The notes: generated from the sequence alone by a model not told the origin. Shown: positions 35,561 through 43,675, counted from the first letter of the stretch. The stretch is 64,000 nucleotides of DNA from a virus (IMGVR_UViG_3300044993_000080:1-64000); one strand, 5' to 3'. Translations and numbers: made by a program.

Positions 35561-35971
35561 TCACTCGGCGATGGGCGCGCGGGTCTTCTGGAGCCGGGCG
35601 TAGTTGGCCGCCCCGGTGTGGCCGCTGATGTAGGCGTCCTTGGCTGTGGTTTTGGCTGGGTCGCCACGATACTCGGCGCGGTTGTCCTCGCCCTTCTCGT
35701 AGTCCTCCCACCCGCGCCTGAAGTCGGTATTCCATCCACCCTTGTTAACCGGGCCTGCCGTGGTCTGCTCGATCTCGGGCTTGGGCGACTTGACGGGCTC
35801 CGGAGCAGGCTCGGGCTCTACCTTAACGACAGGTGCGGCCTCGGACGTTACAGGCGAGAGTTCCTTGGTCTTCGGCTTGGATGTGCGTTTGGGTGCGGAT
35901 GTCTTTGCTGAGGCGGTCGCTGCCGTCTCGGTCTTCTGGGTCCGGGCGGGTGGGTTGGGTGCGTCCGACAT
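35561..35971 (-). CDS. Hypothetical protein with N-terminal Pro/Arg motif and disordered linker
   Basis: 136 aa from ATG 35971 (GGAGG site). Residues 6-11 are NPPART. A long Lys/Pro/Ala/Thr-rich linker (12-75) is followed by a small domain with WNTDFRRGWEDYEKG and a basic end. The domain may be structural or peptide-binding; no family was recognised. It is the only complete gene under promoter 36000-36028. Confidence 0.7.
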   Translation of the reverse strand: MSDAPNPPARTQKTETAATASAKTSAPKRTSKPKTKELSPVTSEAAPVVKVEPEPAPEPVKSPKPEIEQTTAGPVNKGGWNTDFRRGWEDYEKGEDNRAEYRGDPAKTTAKDAYISGHTGAANYARLQKTRAPIAE

Positions 35972-35999
35972 GGTGGCCTCCGTTGCAATGAGGGCACCA

Positions 36000-36028
36000 C
36001 CCTTACGCCTGCTGGGTTTTATGGTCAA
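36000..36028 (-). promoter_or_regulatory. Promoter TTGACC-17-TAAGGG
   Basis: -35 at 36023-36028 includes the TGA stop of the upstream 75-aa gene. -10 at 36000-36005. Confidence 0.45.
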
Positions 36029-36252
36029 GCAATGTTCCGGGCCTGACCCTCTTTCTGACGCGCGGCCCACGCCAACGCGGCGGCGCTCGGTTTGCCTGCC
36101 GCGTTGGCGGCTTCGAGCGATGCCAGTAATTGCTTGGCGAGCCGCTTGCCCTCGGGCAACTGGATCACCATCCAACATGGCTGCGTCTTGCCCCGGTGCT
36201 CAGCGGTGGTCTCTATACGGAACTCAAGCCCGCCGTGCCTCGATCTGCCCAT
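36025..36252 (-). CDS. Small basic hypothetical protein
   Basis: 75 aa from ATG 36252, which lies inside the end of the HNH gene. Arg/Lys/Ala-rich with a strand (FRIETTAEHRGKTQPCWMVIQL) and a C-terminal Ala helix. There is no strong ribosome site, so coupling to the HNH gene is likely. No family was recognised. Confidence 0.55.
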   Translation of the reverse strand: MGRSRHGGLEFRIETTAEHRGKTQPCWMVIQLPEGKRLAKQLLASLEAANAAGKPSAAALAWAARQKEGQARNIA

Positions 36253-37000
36253 TAGCACTGGCTGCAACTGCCCGATGCCTTCGAATATCCGGCAGTGCCC
36301 AATCTTGGTCCTGCGAGATAGACGCAATAATCGGTATGGGTCGTTGCAACGGGTTGCAGCCAATCGCTTCCTCGGGCTTTCCATAGTTGTCCTCTAACCA
36401 GTGGTTCCAAAAGTCCTTCGGCATGAAAGGCCGATACCATTCCGGGGGATCGAAACGTGGGTGCGCAACAGGTAACAGGCCGTCGCTGCTTGGTGGTGGC
36501 TCTTCGTAGCCGAGATGGACCAGCTTCCAGTAAAGCCGCTGGTTGCTGTTCTGCTGCGCTTTCTGGGCGCGGCGGGTAGCGTGGTAGCGGACGTTTCTCT
36601 CTGCCACGTTGTCGGCCATCGACTGAGGCCTGACGTGCTCGATACATAATGAGTTGGGGTTGCCGTCCGGGGTGTGAGGACAGTAATGCCCTGCTGTGTC
36701 TGTGCCGAGGTCGAACCCGTGAATATAGACGGCGCTCCAACGGTGAGCGAACCATCTGCGACCCTCGAACCAGAACGCGCCGTAGCGGGTATTGCAGCCT
36801 TGGCCTGATGTGGTGCCGCCCGTCCAGACGACGCATCCGGTCTCGGGTTCGAAGCGGCACTTAGACGCAAAACGCTCCAGTGCTGTCTTCGGTTTGCGAC
36901 CCGCTGGTTCTTCGTAGCTGCCTGCTTGGGCTCGCGCTTGAAGAACTTCGCGCTCGGCTCCCCGACCGTCACAACCGCGCATTGCGTATCCACACCACAT
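36224..37000 (-). CDS. HNH endonuclease, homing or phage type
   Basis: About 258 aa from ATG 37000. CVVWTGGTTSGQGCNTRYGAFWF and HRWSAVYIHGF, then CIEHVRPQSMADN, form an HNH core of the kind seen in phage freestanding endonucleases. The catalytic His is probably in CIEHVRPQ. The true start is unclear: the overlapping -1 frame (from 37020) also encodes a plausible N-terminus for about 40 residues, so a frameshift or sequence error is possible. A palindrome sits near its end (36345). Confidence 0.72.
   Translation of the reverse strand: MWCGYAMRGCDGRGAEREVLQARAQAGSYEEPAGRKPKTALERFASKCRFEPETGCVVWTGGTTSGQGCNTRYGAFWFEGRRWFAHRWSAVYIHGFDLGTDTAGHYCPHTPDGNPNSLCIEHVRPQSMADNVAERNVRYHATRRAQKAQQNSNQRLYWKLVHLGYEEPPPSSDGLLPVAHPRFDPPEWYRPFMPKDFWNHWLEDNYGKPEEAIGCNPLQRPIPIIASISQDQDWALPDIRRHRAVAASANGQIEARRA
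36345..36358. repeat. 14-bp palindrome, centre GG, inside the HNH gene
   Basis: Perfect copy read in the HNH frame as C-N-P-L-Q. Its position within the 3' part of the gene is unlike the promoter-linked copies. Confidence 0.6.
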
Positions 37001-37100
37001 CGGAGTTTGTCATAGAACACCCCATAGCTGATCCGATAGAATTGACTGCGCTTATAGTAGTAGCAGTCGCAGTTAGTCCAAGAATAAGTACTTGCTGCAA

Positions 37101-37129
37101 ATTATGACACATCCTTTCTATACTGTCAA
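37101..37129 (-). promoter_or_regulatory. Promoter TTGACA-17-CATAAT (inner of a tandem pair)
   Basis: -35 at 37124-37129. The -10 CATAAT (37101-37106) is close to consensus. Its spacer differs from the common cassette. Confidence 0.55.
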
Positions 37130-37156
37130 CATGACATGAACGACTTTCATTGTCAA
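37128..37156 (-). promoter_or_regulatory. Promoter TTGACA-17-CATGTT (outer of a tandem pair)
   Basis: -35 at 37151-37156, overlapping the inner promoter. A one-mismatch palindrome lies 7 bp upstream. Confidence 0.42.
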
Positions 37157-37163
37157 GCACCAC

Positions 37164-37177
37164 TGCAACCCGTCGCA
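37164..37177. repeat. Near-palindrome TGCAACCCGTCGCA
   Basis: One mismatch, centred about 49 bp upstream of the outer tandem promoter's expected start. Confidence 0.5.
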
Positions 37178-37197
37178 ACGACCTACTCTTCGTTTTA

Positions 37198-37761
37198 TTA
37201 GGGTTGTAATGAGCGAGCGCGGCGCTCGAAATCGTATGCCTTGGTCTCGATGTGGGTCAGGACATCCGGGTTCCAGATGCAGCCACTGGCGCAATCCCAC
37301 CCGTAATACCAGTTGCTAATCTGGTTGGTGATGTCACCCATCCCGCCCAGTCGGCAAGACCAGAAGTAATGGGCGATGACGATCCCGCCGAAGTCGCGGG
37401 CAACCCGGTCCCACTCTATGTTGTAGCGGGCGAACCGCGAGGAAAGCCGCACGTCCCTCGCATACTCGCGGTGGAAGGCGCACATCTCATCAAACTGGGT
37501 GATGAGCTTCACGCCGGACGTGTCGAGTTCGTAGGTGTGCACGAACTTCAGGCTGTCCAGTCCCCACCCCTCACTCTTGCACCATGTCGGCCAGTCGTGG
37601 TTGCTGTCCGGCACGCTGATCCACCCGCCCATGGGCTTACCCACTGGAGCCTCGCGCCCGTCTGGCAAGAAGTATCCACCTCCCTGTGGTTGCTGCTCCG
37701 GGGTGTAGCGCCGCTCCTCCCAATCGTAGGTCTCGGCCTTGGTGTATTTCTCGACAATCAC
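37198..37761 (-). CDS. Hypothetical 187-aa protein
   Basis: GTG 37761 is set by AAAGG 8 nt upstream. The sequence is aromatic-rich (several W/Y/F), with a Cys pair near residues 160-170 (DCASGC). No family was recognised. It is the last gene of the operon from promoter 40484-40512. Confidence 0.72.
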   Translation of the reverse strand: MIVEKYTKAETYDWEERRYTPEQQPQGGGYFLPDGREAPVGKPMGGWISVPDSNHDWPTWCKSEGWGLDSLKFVHTYELDTSGVKLITQFDEMCAFHREYARDVRLSSRFARYNIEWDRVARDFGGIVIAHYFWSCRLGGMGDITNQISNWYYGWDCASGCIWNPDVLTHIETKAYDFERRARSLQP

Positions 37762-37765
37762 GTAG

Positions 37766-39556
37766 TCAGCCTTTCACGTGGTAGTGGTGTTCGACCGGCT
37801 TGTTGGGGTCGCCCCGGCCATTCGGATAGGTGCGCCACGTGCGCTTCGCGCCACAGTTCAAGCACTCCCATTTGTTGGGTTCGAACTCGGTCCACCATTC
37901 GCCGCCCGGCCCGTGATCGCACAGGCCCTTGGCTTTGACCTCCCGGTAGCGCTTGTCGTGCACGAAATGACCGCGCACGGTGTGCCAGCCGACGTGGCGC
38001 TTCTCGCGGTCCTCATCGTGCTCTCGGCTGATAAGCTGGACGCCGGGAGCCCGGTCGAGGTCTATGGTGACGATGCGGTGGGCATGAAGCGGTCGCTTGC
38101 CTTTGTGTGTGGAGCGCCAACGCCGGGGCACGTCCGTGTATTTGATAGCCTGATTGCTCGGCGTGTTGATCGCCAATAGCAGCGCCACGATGAGCGGCAC
38201 GTCCCCGGCGAAGTGCCCATAGTAGATTTGCGATAGCAAGGCGGCTCCACCAGGGCCGGACAGGACGCCGAACCCGTGCTGCGCTCTAAGAGACAAGGCC
38301 ACGTTGTCGCCTGCGAGGTCGAGCAACGTCTTGCCCATGTAAAAGCGATTGAGGTCCGCCCGCGTGCCGTTGATGCGTTCGATCTCACGCGCCAGCTTGT
38401 CCTGCGACGGCACAGTGTTGAGTTCGTAGTAGATCGGGCTCCACACAGGCGGCAAGCCGGGCGCTTGGCTGGCAACATAAACCCGACCTCCGGTGAATAA
38501 GAACCCTATGCGCTCGTCTACGTCCGGGCCCGACTGAGCTTGATTGAGTCCGAAGTGGTCAGCCCATACGATACTCGGCAACTCGATCCAACACTGCTCG
38601 AAAGGTGGTCGGGCAAACTCGGCGTTTTGCGCAAGCTGCTCCGGGAAGGCGCTAACCGCTTCTGCAACCCGTTGCACGGCTGCGCTGTCGAGCACCATCT
38701 TCTCGACGTGCTTCAGCGTGTTCGTGAGGCGCTTGATCGTCTGGCCGGTGATGACCCGCTTCTGGTGGACCGGCGAGTGCACGATCTCGTCTGCCAGTGT
38801 CGGCCACTTCCATAGCTCGCCCTCGCCTTGCACGGGAACGGACATCAGGCTTTCCACCACATCAGCCGGGACCGGCGTGCCGTTGGCGACGAAGCGCCCC
38901 AGCAAGTCCCCCATGAAGCGATGCAGCGATGGGGTGACGGGCTTGTTGGCCTCCATCCGCTGAATGAACTCGCCCAGCATGTCACGCTCGTGGCGTAGGC
39001 TGTCCAGCGTCGCGCCGGGCAAGGTCTCAAGCTCGAAACCAGAGAACACCTTGCGCACCTGATCTTTGAGCGCAACGGTGATGGCGTCGATCTGCGCCTG
39101 CTCGGCAGCATCAGCGTCCACGGTGATCTCGACTTTGGCTTCCCAGTTCTCGGCCTCCAGACGGGCAATCTCTTCGTCCGTGAGGGAGCCGGGGTCGGCG
39201 TGGATTTTGTTCTCGATGTCCCGATACCACTTGTCCTCGTGGTAGGGCGGCGGCATCCCGGTATCGCCGTGCACCAGTCGCAGGAACTTGGTTCGCTGGA
39301 TATTGTCGCGGTCGATGACGATTTCTGCCAGTGGCCGGGGCGTGCCCCTCTCGTGCTTGGCGAGATACTTGGCCGCAGCGCGTGGCGACATTATCTTGAA
39401 GCTCGGCGGCCCGCCGCCCACGATCTCTGTCTTGGTCAAGTCCAACGTCTCGTCATCGTGTATGATGCGAGGCCCGCCCTTGGCGTTGACCAGCACCGCG
39501 ACCTTGCCAGTCGAAGCTCGGCGCTGACGGCGTGTCAACGGATCGCCGTCTGTCAT
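37766..39556 (-). CDS. Large hypothetical phage protein with C-terminal zinc-ribbon-like end
   Basis: 596 aa. Long helical segments (about 150-300) and a middle beta/alpha region follow a short basic start. Near residues 460-510 lie VALLLAINTPSNQ and RSTHKGKRPLHAHRIVTID. The end has WHTVRGHFVHDKRY and WECLNCGAKRTW (CxxC), features seen in several unassigned phage proteins. A perfect palindrome (38663) is inside. Function unknown; the ATG overlaps the upstream TGA. Confidence 0.8.
   Translation of the reverse strand: MTDGDPLTRRQRRASTGKVAVLVNAKGGPRIIHDDETLDLTKTEIVGGGPPSFKIMSPRAAAKYLAKHERGTPRPLAEIVIDRDNIQRTKFLRLVHGDTGMPPPYHEDKWYRDIENKIHADPGSLTDEEIARLEAENWEAKVEITVDADAAEQAQIDAITVALKDQVRKVFSGFELETLPGATLDSLRHERDMLGEFIQRMEANKPVTPSLHRFMGDLLGRFVANGTPVPADVVESLMSVPVQGEGELWKWPTLADEIVHSPVHQKRVITGQTIKRLTNTLKHVEKMVLDSAAVQRVAEAVSAFPEQLAQNAEFARPPFEQCWIELPSIVWADHFGLNQAQSGPDVDERIGFLFTGGRVYVASQAPGLPPVWSPIYYELNTVPSQDKLAREIERINGTRADLNRFYMGKTLLDLAGDNVALSLRAQHGFGVLSGPGGAALLSQIYYGHFAGDVPLIVALLLAINTPSNQAIKYTDVPRRWRSTHKGKRPLHAHRIVTIDLDRAPGVQLISREHDEDREKRHVGWHTVRGHFVHDKRYREVKAKGLCDHGPGGEWWTEFEPNKWECLNCGAKRTWRTYPNGRGDPNKPVEHHYHVKG
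38663..38676. repeat. 14-bp palindrome, centre CC, inside a gene
   Basis: Perfect copy in the 596-aa gene, read as V-Q-R-V-A. Confidence 0.6.
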
Positions 39557-39789
39557 CTGAACACCTTGGTCTTGGTGTTCGGGTGCACGCTGGCATGTGT
39601 GTTCAAGAACTCGGACAACTGAATATCGTTGACCGGCACGTCGAACTCATCAACGATCACCATGTTGTTGTCGCGCTTGCCGCACGCGGCGGCCTCTGCC
39701 AACCTGCGGTTGCTGTCGCTAAACCACGCGACAAGTGCGGGCTCACGCGGATCGCCGATGTAGATGTGGCGAATAAGTTTCCGTGGCAT
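39553..39789 (-). CDS. Small hypothetical protein
   Basis: 78 aa. A basic N-terminus (MPRKLIRHIYIGDPRE) leads to a small alpha/beta domain, then a Lys-rich end. It is coupled to the 596-aa gene (ATGA) and follows the DUF6011-like gene by 1 nt. No family was recognised. Confidence 0.66.
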   Translation of the reverse strand: MPRKLIRHIYIGDPREPALVAWFSDSNRRLAEAAACGKRDNNMVIVDEFDVPVNDIQLSEFLNTHASVHPNTKTKVFR

Positions 39790-39790
39790 G

Positions 39791-40459
39791 TCAAGCTCCC
39801 CACCCGTAGGACTTCTCGCAGACCGGGCCGATGCCCTTGGCGACGCTCTTTGGGTCCGTCAATTCGCGCCCGCAACAGCAGCAGACACCAAACTGCTTGC
39901 CGTAGGCGATAGCGGCGGTGTGCGGGTCTGCGCAGACCTTCAGGATCGCCTGTTCGGTCTCTTCGTCGCACTCGCGGTAGCTGCGAACGAACCGCCCTTC
40001 GTGGACTTTGCCGTAATAGGTCCCATCGTGACGGCTCTTGACATAGACCGCGCCGGGGTTGCGGCTGCGAACGCCAGCCGGGCTGAAGGCGAAGTCGGCG
40101 AACCGCAGCTTGGGATACTTGATCCCTGCGTCCTTGGCCTTGGCGAATGCGGTCTCCAGCGCCGTGACTGAACAGGACGGCGCGCTCGCTTCTATCTTGC
40201 GGATCGCGTGAGTGCGCTCGGCGTCCTTGCGGATGCAGTTGTGGATGGCTGCGACCTGCCTTTCGGTCAAACTCCCGTAGCGGTGAAGCCCGGCATTGAG
40301 ACTGCACGCAAAATCGAAGCCACGGCGTGATTTCTCCTCGATCCACGCCCATTCAGTCGGGTGTGCGTCTTTCCACGCCTGCACGACTGCGTGATCGGCG
40401 TTGGCCGGACGTGCGGGTGATGCGTGTTTCTGGTAGAAGCGGTTCTGGTAGTAAGTCAT
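39791..40459 (-). CDS. Hypothetical protein with DUF6011-like C-terminal zinc domain
   Basis: 222 aa from ATG 40459 (AAGGGAG site). The C-terminus has FGVCCCCGRELTDPKSVAKG followed by IGPVCEKSYG, the CxxCGR...S...GiGPxC pattern of DUF6011. The N-terminal and middle parts are helical and charged, with LRFADFAFSPAG. Function unknown; DUF6011 is common in actinobacterial and phage genomes. First gene of its operon. Confidence 0.8.
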   Translation of the reverse strand: MTYYQNRFYQKHASPARPANADHAVVQAWKDAHPTEWAWIEEKSRRGFDFACSLNAGLHRYGSLTERQVAAIHNCIRKDAERTHAIRKIEASAPSCSVTALETAFAKAKDAGIKYPKLRFADFAFSPAGVRSRNPGAVYVKSRHDGTYYGKVHEGRFVRSYRECDEETEQAILKVCADPHTAAIAYGKQFGVCCCCGRELTDPKSVAKGIGPVCEKSYGWGA

Positions 40460-40483
40460 TTCAATCTCCCTTTCGACCCTCAC

Positions 40484-40512
40484 ACATTGGCCTAGGCGAG
40501 ATTTTATGTCAA
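40484..40512 (-). promoter_or_regulatory. Promoter TTGACA-17-CAATGT
   Basis: -35 at 40507-40512 and -10 at 40484-40489. A perfect palindrome is 9 bp upstream of the -35. It drives the operon 40459-37198. Confidence 0.62.
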
Positions 40513-40521
40513 GCGGAAAGT

Positions 40522-40535
40522 TGCAACGGGTTGCA
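40522..40535. repeat. 14-bp palindrome, centre GG
   Basis: Perfect copy centred near -51 from the predicted start of promoter 40484-40512. Confidence 0.82.
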
Positions 40536-40629
40536 AATCTACTCTATCATCAGCGGGCGGTGTGAGCCCACTCACCGTCTTGCATGGAGCTTGCAGGGCA
40601 CCGGGGCTCGATGTCAAGCGCCGGGGCCT

Positions 40630-41376
40630 TCACAAGACGATGGCCCTGCGCTTACGCCCATCATGAACAGGCTGGGCGACTTGCACGGGAGATGCGAGCC
40701 CGGTAAAGCCCGCGATCCGGCACACGTAGCGGCAATACCCATACCCCTCAGTATTAACGAGGTAGTGGTCCCTGCCGCCGACCTGCACAATCAGTGTGGT
40801 GATGTTGTGCTTGTCAAACTCGGCCTGAACCGCTTCGGAAAAATCATCGCACGGCTCGTAGTTACTGCCTGACGGGAAAATCTCACGTCGATTGAGGATG
40901 GGAATGTAATGCCGCAAGATGGCGATCTGGTCCCACTCGATCTCTTCGTCAACGTCGCCCCAGCAAGACGGCTTGCGGTTAAAACAGGGCAGCGCGCCAA
41001 TCTCACCAGCGAAGCGCCCGCTATAACCCAGTATGGCCTTGCGGACATCAAGCGCTGCATCCACGTGGTCTTGGGTAACAACATGCAGCGTCGGCGCTGC
41101 AAGGGGTTGCGGAACGGACGACTGAACCCGATCAGCTACATTGAAGAGCATGGCAAACCACTCAGCGTAGCTGACAACCTGAACCCCGTATAGAGCCGCT
41201 GCGCGTATTTTGCTGGTGCCACTATTAGGGTTGGCCGCCACAAGGTAGGTGACGTCGAAGTCCACCTTGTCCCGGACGTTGTGACCGGCTTGGGTCGTGA
41301 GTTGCTCCCACTGTTGGCGGGTGAGATGCTTGCCGCTTGGTGTGAAGCCCCGGCCCGTGAAAACGACTGTGCTCAT
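40630..41376 (-). CDS. BRCT-domain protein
   Basis: 248 aa. Residues 1-78 form a BRCT domain: VVFTGRGF, then TYLVAANPNSGTSKIRAA and VVSYAEWFAML with the conserved Trp. The remainder (80-248) is an unknown alpha/beta region with several Cys/Trp residues. BRCT domains bind phosphopeptides or DNA ends and occur in NAD+-dependent DNA ligases; this gene lacks any ligase core. A GGAGAC site sets the ATG. A role in DNA repair is plausible. Confidence 0.78.
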   Translation of the reverse strand: MSTVVFTGRGFTPSGKHLTRQQWEQLTTQAGHNVRDKVDFDVTYLVAANPNSGTSKIRAAALYGVQVVSYAEWFAMLFNVADRVQSSVPQPLAAPTLHVVTQDHVDAALDVRKAILGYSGRFAGEIGALPCFNRKPSCWGDVDEEIEWDQIAILRHYIPILNRREIFPSGSNYEPCDDFSEAVQAEFDKHNITTLIVQVGGRDHYLVNTEGYGYCRYVCRIAGFTGLASPVQVAQPVHDGRKRRAIVL

Positions 41377-41401
41377 CTATGGTCTCCATCTAGGGTGGCT
41401 G

Positions 41402-41959
41402 TCACGCACGTCTCCGTCTGGCAGGCGGATTGACCACTGGTTCTTGGGCTTTGGCAAGTTCGGCTCGACGCTGCGCGATGATCTCTTCCAGCATCTGAAA
41501 ATGCGCGGGGTCAGTCAGACCCATCACCAGTTCCTGAAGCTGACTGCGGTTTTCGAGCGCGGCCATGGCGACTGCGCCCTCCCACGTCCGGGCACAAGCC
41601 GGGCACTGCTTGCCCTCGCTGATGCCCCGACGATTGCCGTGCCATTTGCTATCGCTGCCGTCGCGCAACGGATAAGGCTCCGCGCCAACTGCGAACTCGG
41701 GGATGGCGTCCGGGGCAGGCTTTGGCCTAGGCGGCAGGGAGATCGTCGAGTTGCCGCCCTTGACCTTCACCTGCCCCGGTTCCGTGTTATCGCCGCCTTG
41801 GGTGGCTGCGACTTCGGAAATGATCTGGTTGAAGGCGTTCGTCAGCCCGGCGTGGCTGGTGTCCACGTCCCAAGGACCGAATGATGCGCCCGTCGCCTTT
41901 GCGTCGCTCTGTGTGCGGGCGATGGTCAACGGGGTGGTATCGCAGCGATAGAACCTCAT
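41402..41959 (-). CDS. Hypothetical protein with C-terminal Pro/Arg motif
   Basis: 185 aa. Residues 1-70 are a mixed alpha/beta segment. A Pro-rich PPRPKPAPD stretch precedes CPACARTW (CxxC). Helices follow, and the end is VVNPPARRRRA, a strongly basic form of the recurring Pro/Arg motif. Coupled to the 75-aa gene upstream (ATGA). No family was recognised. Confidence 0.72.
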   Translation of the reverse strand: MRFYRCDTTPLTIARTQSDAKATGASFGPWDVDTSHAGLTNAFNQIISEVAATQGGDNTEPGQVKVKGGNSTISLPPRPKPAPDAIPEFAVGAEPYPLRDGSDSKWHGNRRGISEGKQCPACARTWEGAVAMAALENRSQLQELVMGLTDPAHFQMLEEIIAQRRAELAKAQEPVVNPPARRRRA

Positions 41960-42183
41960 TGCGCCATCTCCCAGATGACCTGCTCGGCGATCTGCTCGAT
42001 CCGCGCGGCGTCTGCTTCGTCCTGCGCGTCCCAGTCAAAGTCCAGTGCGTCCTCGATACCTGCGAGGTATGCGCCCTGCAACACGACCGGGATACCGGCT
42101 TCGCGCATGTGGGTGGTCAGGTCATGGAGCGGCGCGGTGTGCGCGGCGGCCTGACCGGCTTGGTATGCTTCTTCACGGGTCAT
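41956..42183 (-). CDS. Small acidic helical protein
   Basis: 75 aa after promoter 42210-42238, with an AGGAG site 8 nt before the ATG. Two or three predicted helices; Ala/Asp/Glu-rich. The C-terminal half (DEADAARIEQIAEQVIWEM) may form a coiled coil. No family was recognised. Confidence 0.68.
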   Translation of the reverse strand: MTREEAYQAGQAAAHTAPLHDLTTHMREAGIPVVLQGAYLAGIEDALDFDWDAQDEADAARIEQIAEQVIWEMAQ

Positions 42184-42209
42184 TTGACAATCTCCTACTC
42201 GACCATCAT

Positions 42210-42238
42210 ATGGTGGCCTAGGCGAGATTTTATGTCAA
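42210..42238 (-). promoter_or_regulatory. Promoter TTGACA-17-CACCAT
   Basis: -35 at 42233-42238 with the common TAAAATCTCGCC spacer. The stop of the upstream frame-shifted gene is inside the -35. Confidence 0.5.
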
Positions 42239-42511
42239 GCGGAAAAGTGCAACGCCCGTGCACCATCGCGGCAAATCATCTCGGGGCGCACGGGCCTAAC
42301 TGGCTTGTGCGGCAGGAACTCGTGATCCCAATTAACCCATACCCCGTCTACGCGCCCGCTAGAAAGGTGCGAGACCGTGCCCTTCCAAATGACACGCTGG
42401 TTCTCCCGTGGTGATCGTGAATAAAGGACCGCCCCGGCTTCCGGTGTAAACGCTGAAAGTGACGCCCATGATCTGCGGCTCGGGCCGGGCGACAGGGCGG
42501 ACGCGCGGCAT
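42235..42511 (-). pseudogene. Frame-shifted paralogue of the 59076-59321 gene
   Basis: The ATG at 42511 overlaps the upstream TAA and opens a 50-codon frame to 42359. Near 42400 the next frame takes over and encodes VSHLSSGRVDGVWVNWDHEF and RPVRPEMICRDGAR, matching the intact 81-aa protein at 59076 (VSHLSSERVGAVWVDWDYEF, RPVRPEMLCREEAR). One base extra or missing near the junction would explain it. It may be a decayed copy, a programmed shift or a sequence error. Confidence 0.6.
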
Positions 42512-42900
42512 TACCCCTTGGTCAGCCATTCGTCCTTGCCCACGCGGCGAATATGCGTGCTCTTGAGTTGCGGGTATCGTCGCCTAAAGTGAGCCAACGC
42601 GCCAGCCATTGTAACAGCATCGCTGTAGAAGGCCGCCCTGCTGTCTTTCTCTGTAATGAAGTAGATTGCCCATCGGCGGGTGCCGTCATGCTCGTGGCCG
42701 TCTATCAGCGTCACTTTACCACCCGACATCGGCGGCTCCCATTGGTTGATAATGGCAAGATTGCGCATCTGCCCGGCGTCGAACACCTCAACCGTGCCAG
42801 TCGGTGATGTCACGCGCCAGCGGCTCTGCGCGAGCGGTTCGATAATGAAGCCCCGGCTTCGACAATGGGCGACTACGCTGTCCAGTTCATTCGTTGGCAC
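42511..42900 (-). CDS. Hypothetical 129-aa protein
   Basis: GTG 42900 follows GAAGGG by 6 nt; a longer frame starts upstream at 42981 but runs through a palindrome. The protein looks beta-rich, with SRWRVTSPTGTVEVFDAG and VTLIDGHEHDGTRRWAIYF and a basic C-terminus. No family was recognised. Its stop overlaps the ATG of the frame-shifted paralogue. Confidence 0.62.
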   Translation of the reverse strand: MPTNELDSVVAHCRSRGFIIEPLAQSRWRVTSPTGTVEVFDAGQMRNLAIINQWEPPMSGGKVTLIDGHEHDGTRRWAIYFITEKDSRAAFYSDAVTMAGALAHFRRRYPQLKSTHIRRVGKDEWLTKG

Positions 42901-42961
42901 TTGCGACCCTTCAACCTTTCGCACCGTCGCTCTCGATGCTCTCGATGCTACCAAACCTGTC

Positions 42962-42975
42962 TGCAACCCGTTGCA
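42962..42975. repeat. 14-bp palindrome, centre CC, inside a promoter spacer
   Basis: Perfect copy lying between a TTGACG (42981-42986) and a weak CAGACA (42958-42963). If these act as a promoter, the palindrome would sit between its elements. Confidence 0.65.
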
Positions 42976-43051
42976 GGACACGTCAAGTGAAACTCTTGAT
43001 CCAGTCGGATAGGGTTCCCGGCGACTGACGAGCCCAACACAACAGACCTGC

Positions 43052-43243
43052 TCACGCTACGGTCCTTTCCGTCATCAGCACCATCATGGACGCGCGCTGC
43101 GCGATCTGGCCCACCGGCAGTCCGTTGGCGTGAGCGATAAACAGCGCGCCCGCCGCAATCTCGGTGAGCACATCCTGAAGCTCATCGAGTGTCTGGATAT
43201 CCCGGACCCGCGACATCATCGTCTCTATCAAAGGCCTGTCCAT
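43052..43243 (-). CDS. Small hypothetical protein
   Basis: 63 aa from ATG 43243, which overlaps the upstream TGA (TGATG). Helical with Met/Leu-rich stretches (DIQTLDELQDVLTEIAAGAL). Last gene of the operon from promoter 43647-43675. Confidence 0.6.
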   Translation of the reverse strand: MDRPLIETMMSRVRDIQTLDELQDVLTEIAAGALFIAHANGLPVGQIAQRASMMVLMTERTVA

Positions 43244-43620
43244 CAATGGACACCCATCATGACGCGGCGGCACTTGTCGGCCATCAATTCCGGGTGGTCG
43301 AGCATGTCGAGCGTGGTGAAGTTGTTTTGTCCTCCCCTGTAGTCCTTGCGGCCATTGCAGGTGCGATAGAGGATGTCATTGCCCCGGCCCATGCACGACT
43401 GCGAGACCTGCACGTAGATGCGCTCGCCGTGCAGCGTGGTCTCTCCGGACACTGCCGGACCGGCCATGTTGGTGCGGATGTCGTAGCTGCCAGCGGGCAA
43501 TCCTAGGTGCTGGGCTACCTGCTTGAGCCGCGACTTGGCGGTGCGGTGGAATTTGCGTTTGTGGGCGTCTTCGTCAGCGGTGTAGCCCTGCACGGGCTTG
43601 TTCCAATCAAATGTCGGCAT
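43243..43620 (-). CDS. Hypothetical 125-aa protein
   Basis: ATG 43620 follows AAGGAG. Basic N-terminus (KRKFHRTAKSRLKQVAQHLGL) with a possible small helix-turn-helix, then beta-rich segments and CMGRGNDILYRTC. Could be a DNA-binding phage protein. First gene under promoter 43647-43675. Confidence 0.7.
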   Translation of the reverse strand: MPTFDWNKPVQGYTADEDAHKRKFHRTAKSRLKQVAQHLGLPAGSYDIRTNMAGPAVSGETTLHGERIYVQVSQSCMGRGNDILYRTCNGRKDYRGGQNNFTTLDMLDHPELMADKCRRVMMGVH

Positions 43621-43646
43621 AGTCGCCACTCCTTCTCGATAGATCA

Positions 43647-43675
43647 GGTGTAGCGTAGCCGGGATTTTATGTCAA
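43647..43675 (-). promoter_or_regulatory. Promoter TTGACA-17-TACACC
   Basis: -35 at 43670-43675 with the common spacer; the leader ends in AAGGAG before the 125-aa gene. No palindrome is close by. Confidence 0.5.

Noticed and set aside
36969-37115. 47-codon hydrophobic frame before the HNH gene
   Set aside because: Its ATG overlaps the promoter and lacks a spaced ribosome site.
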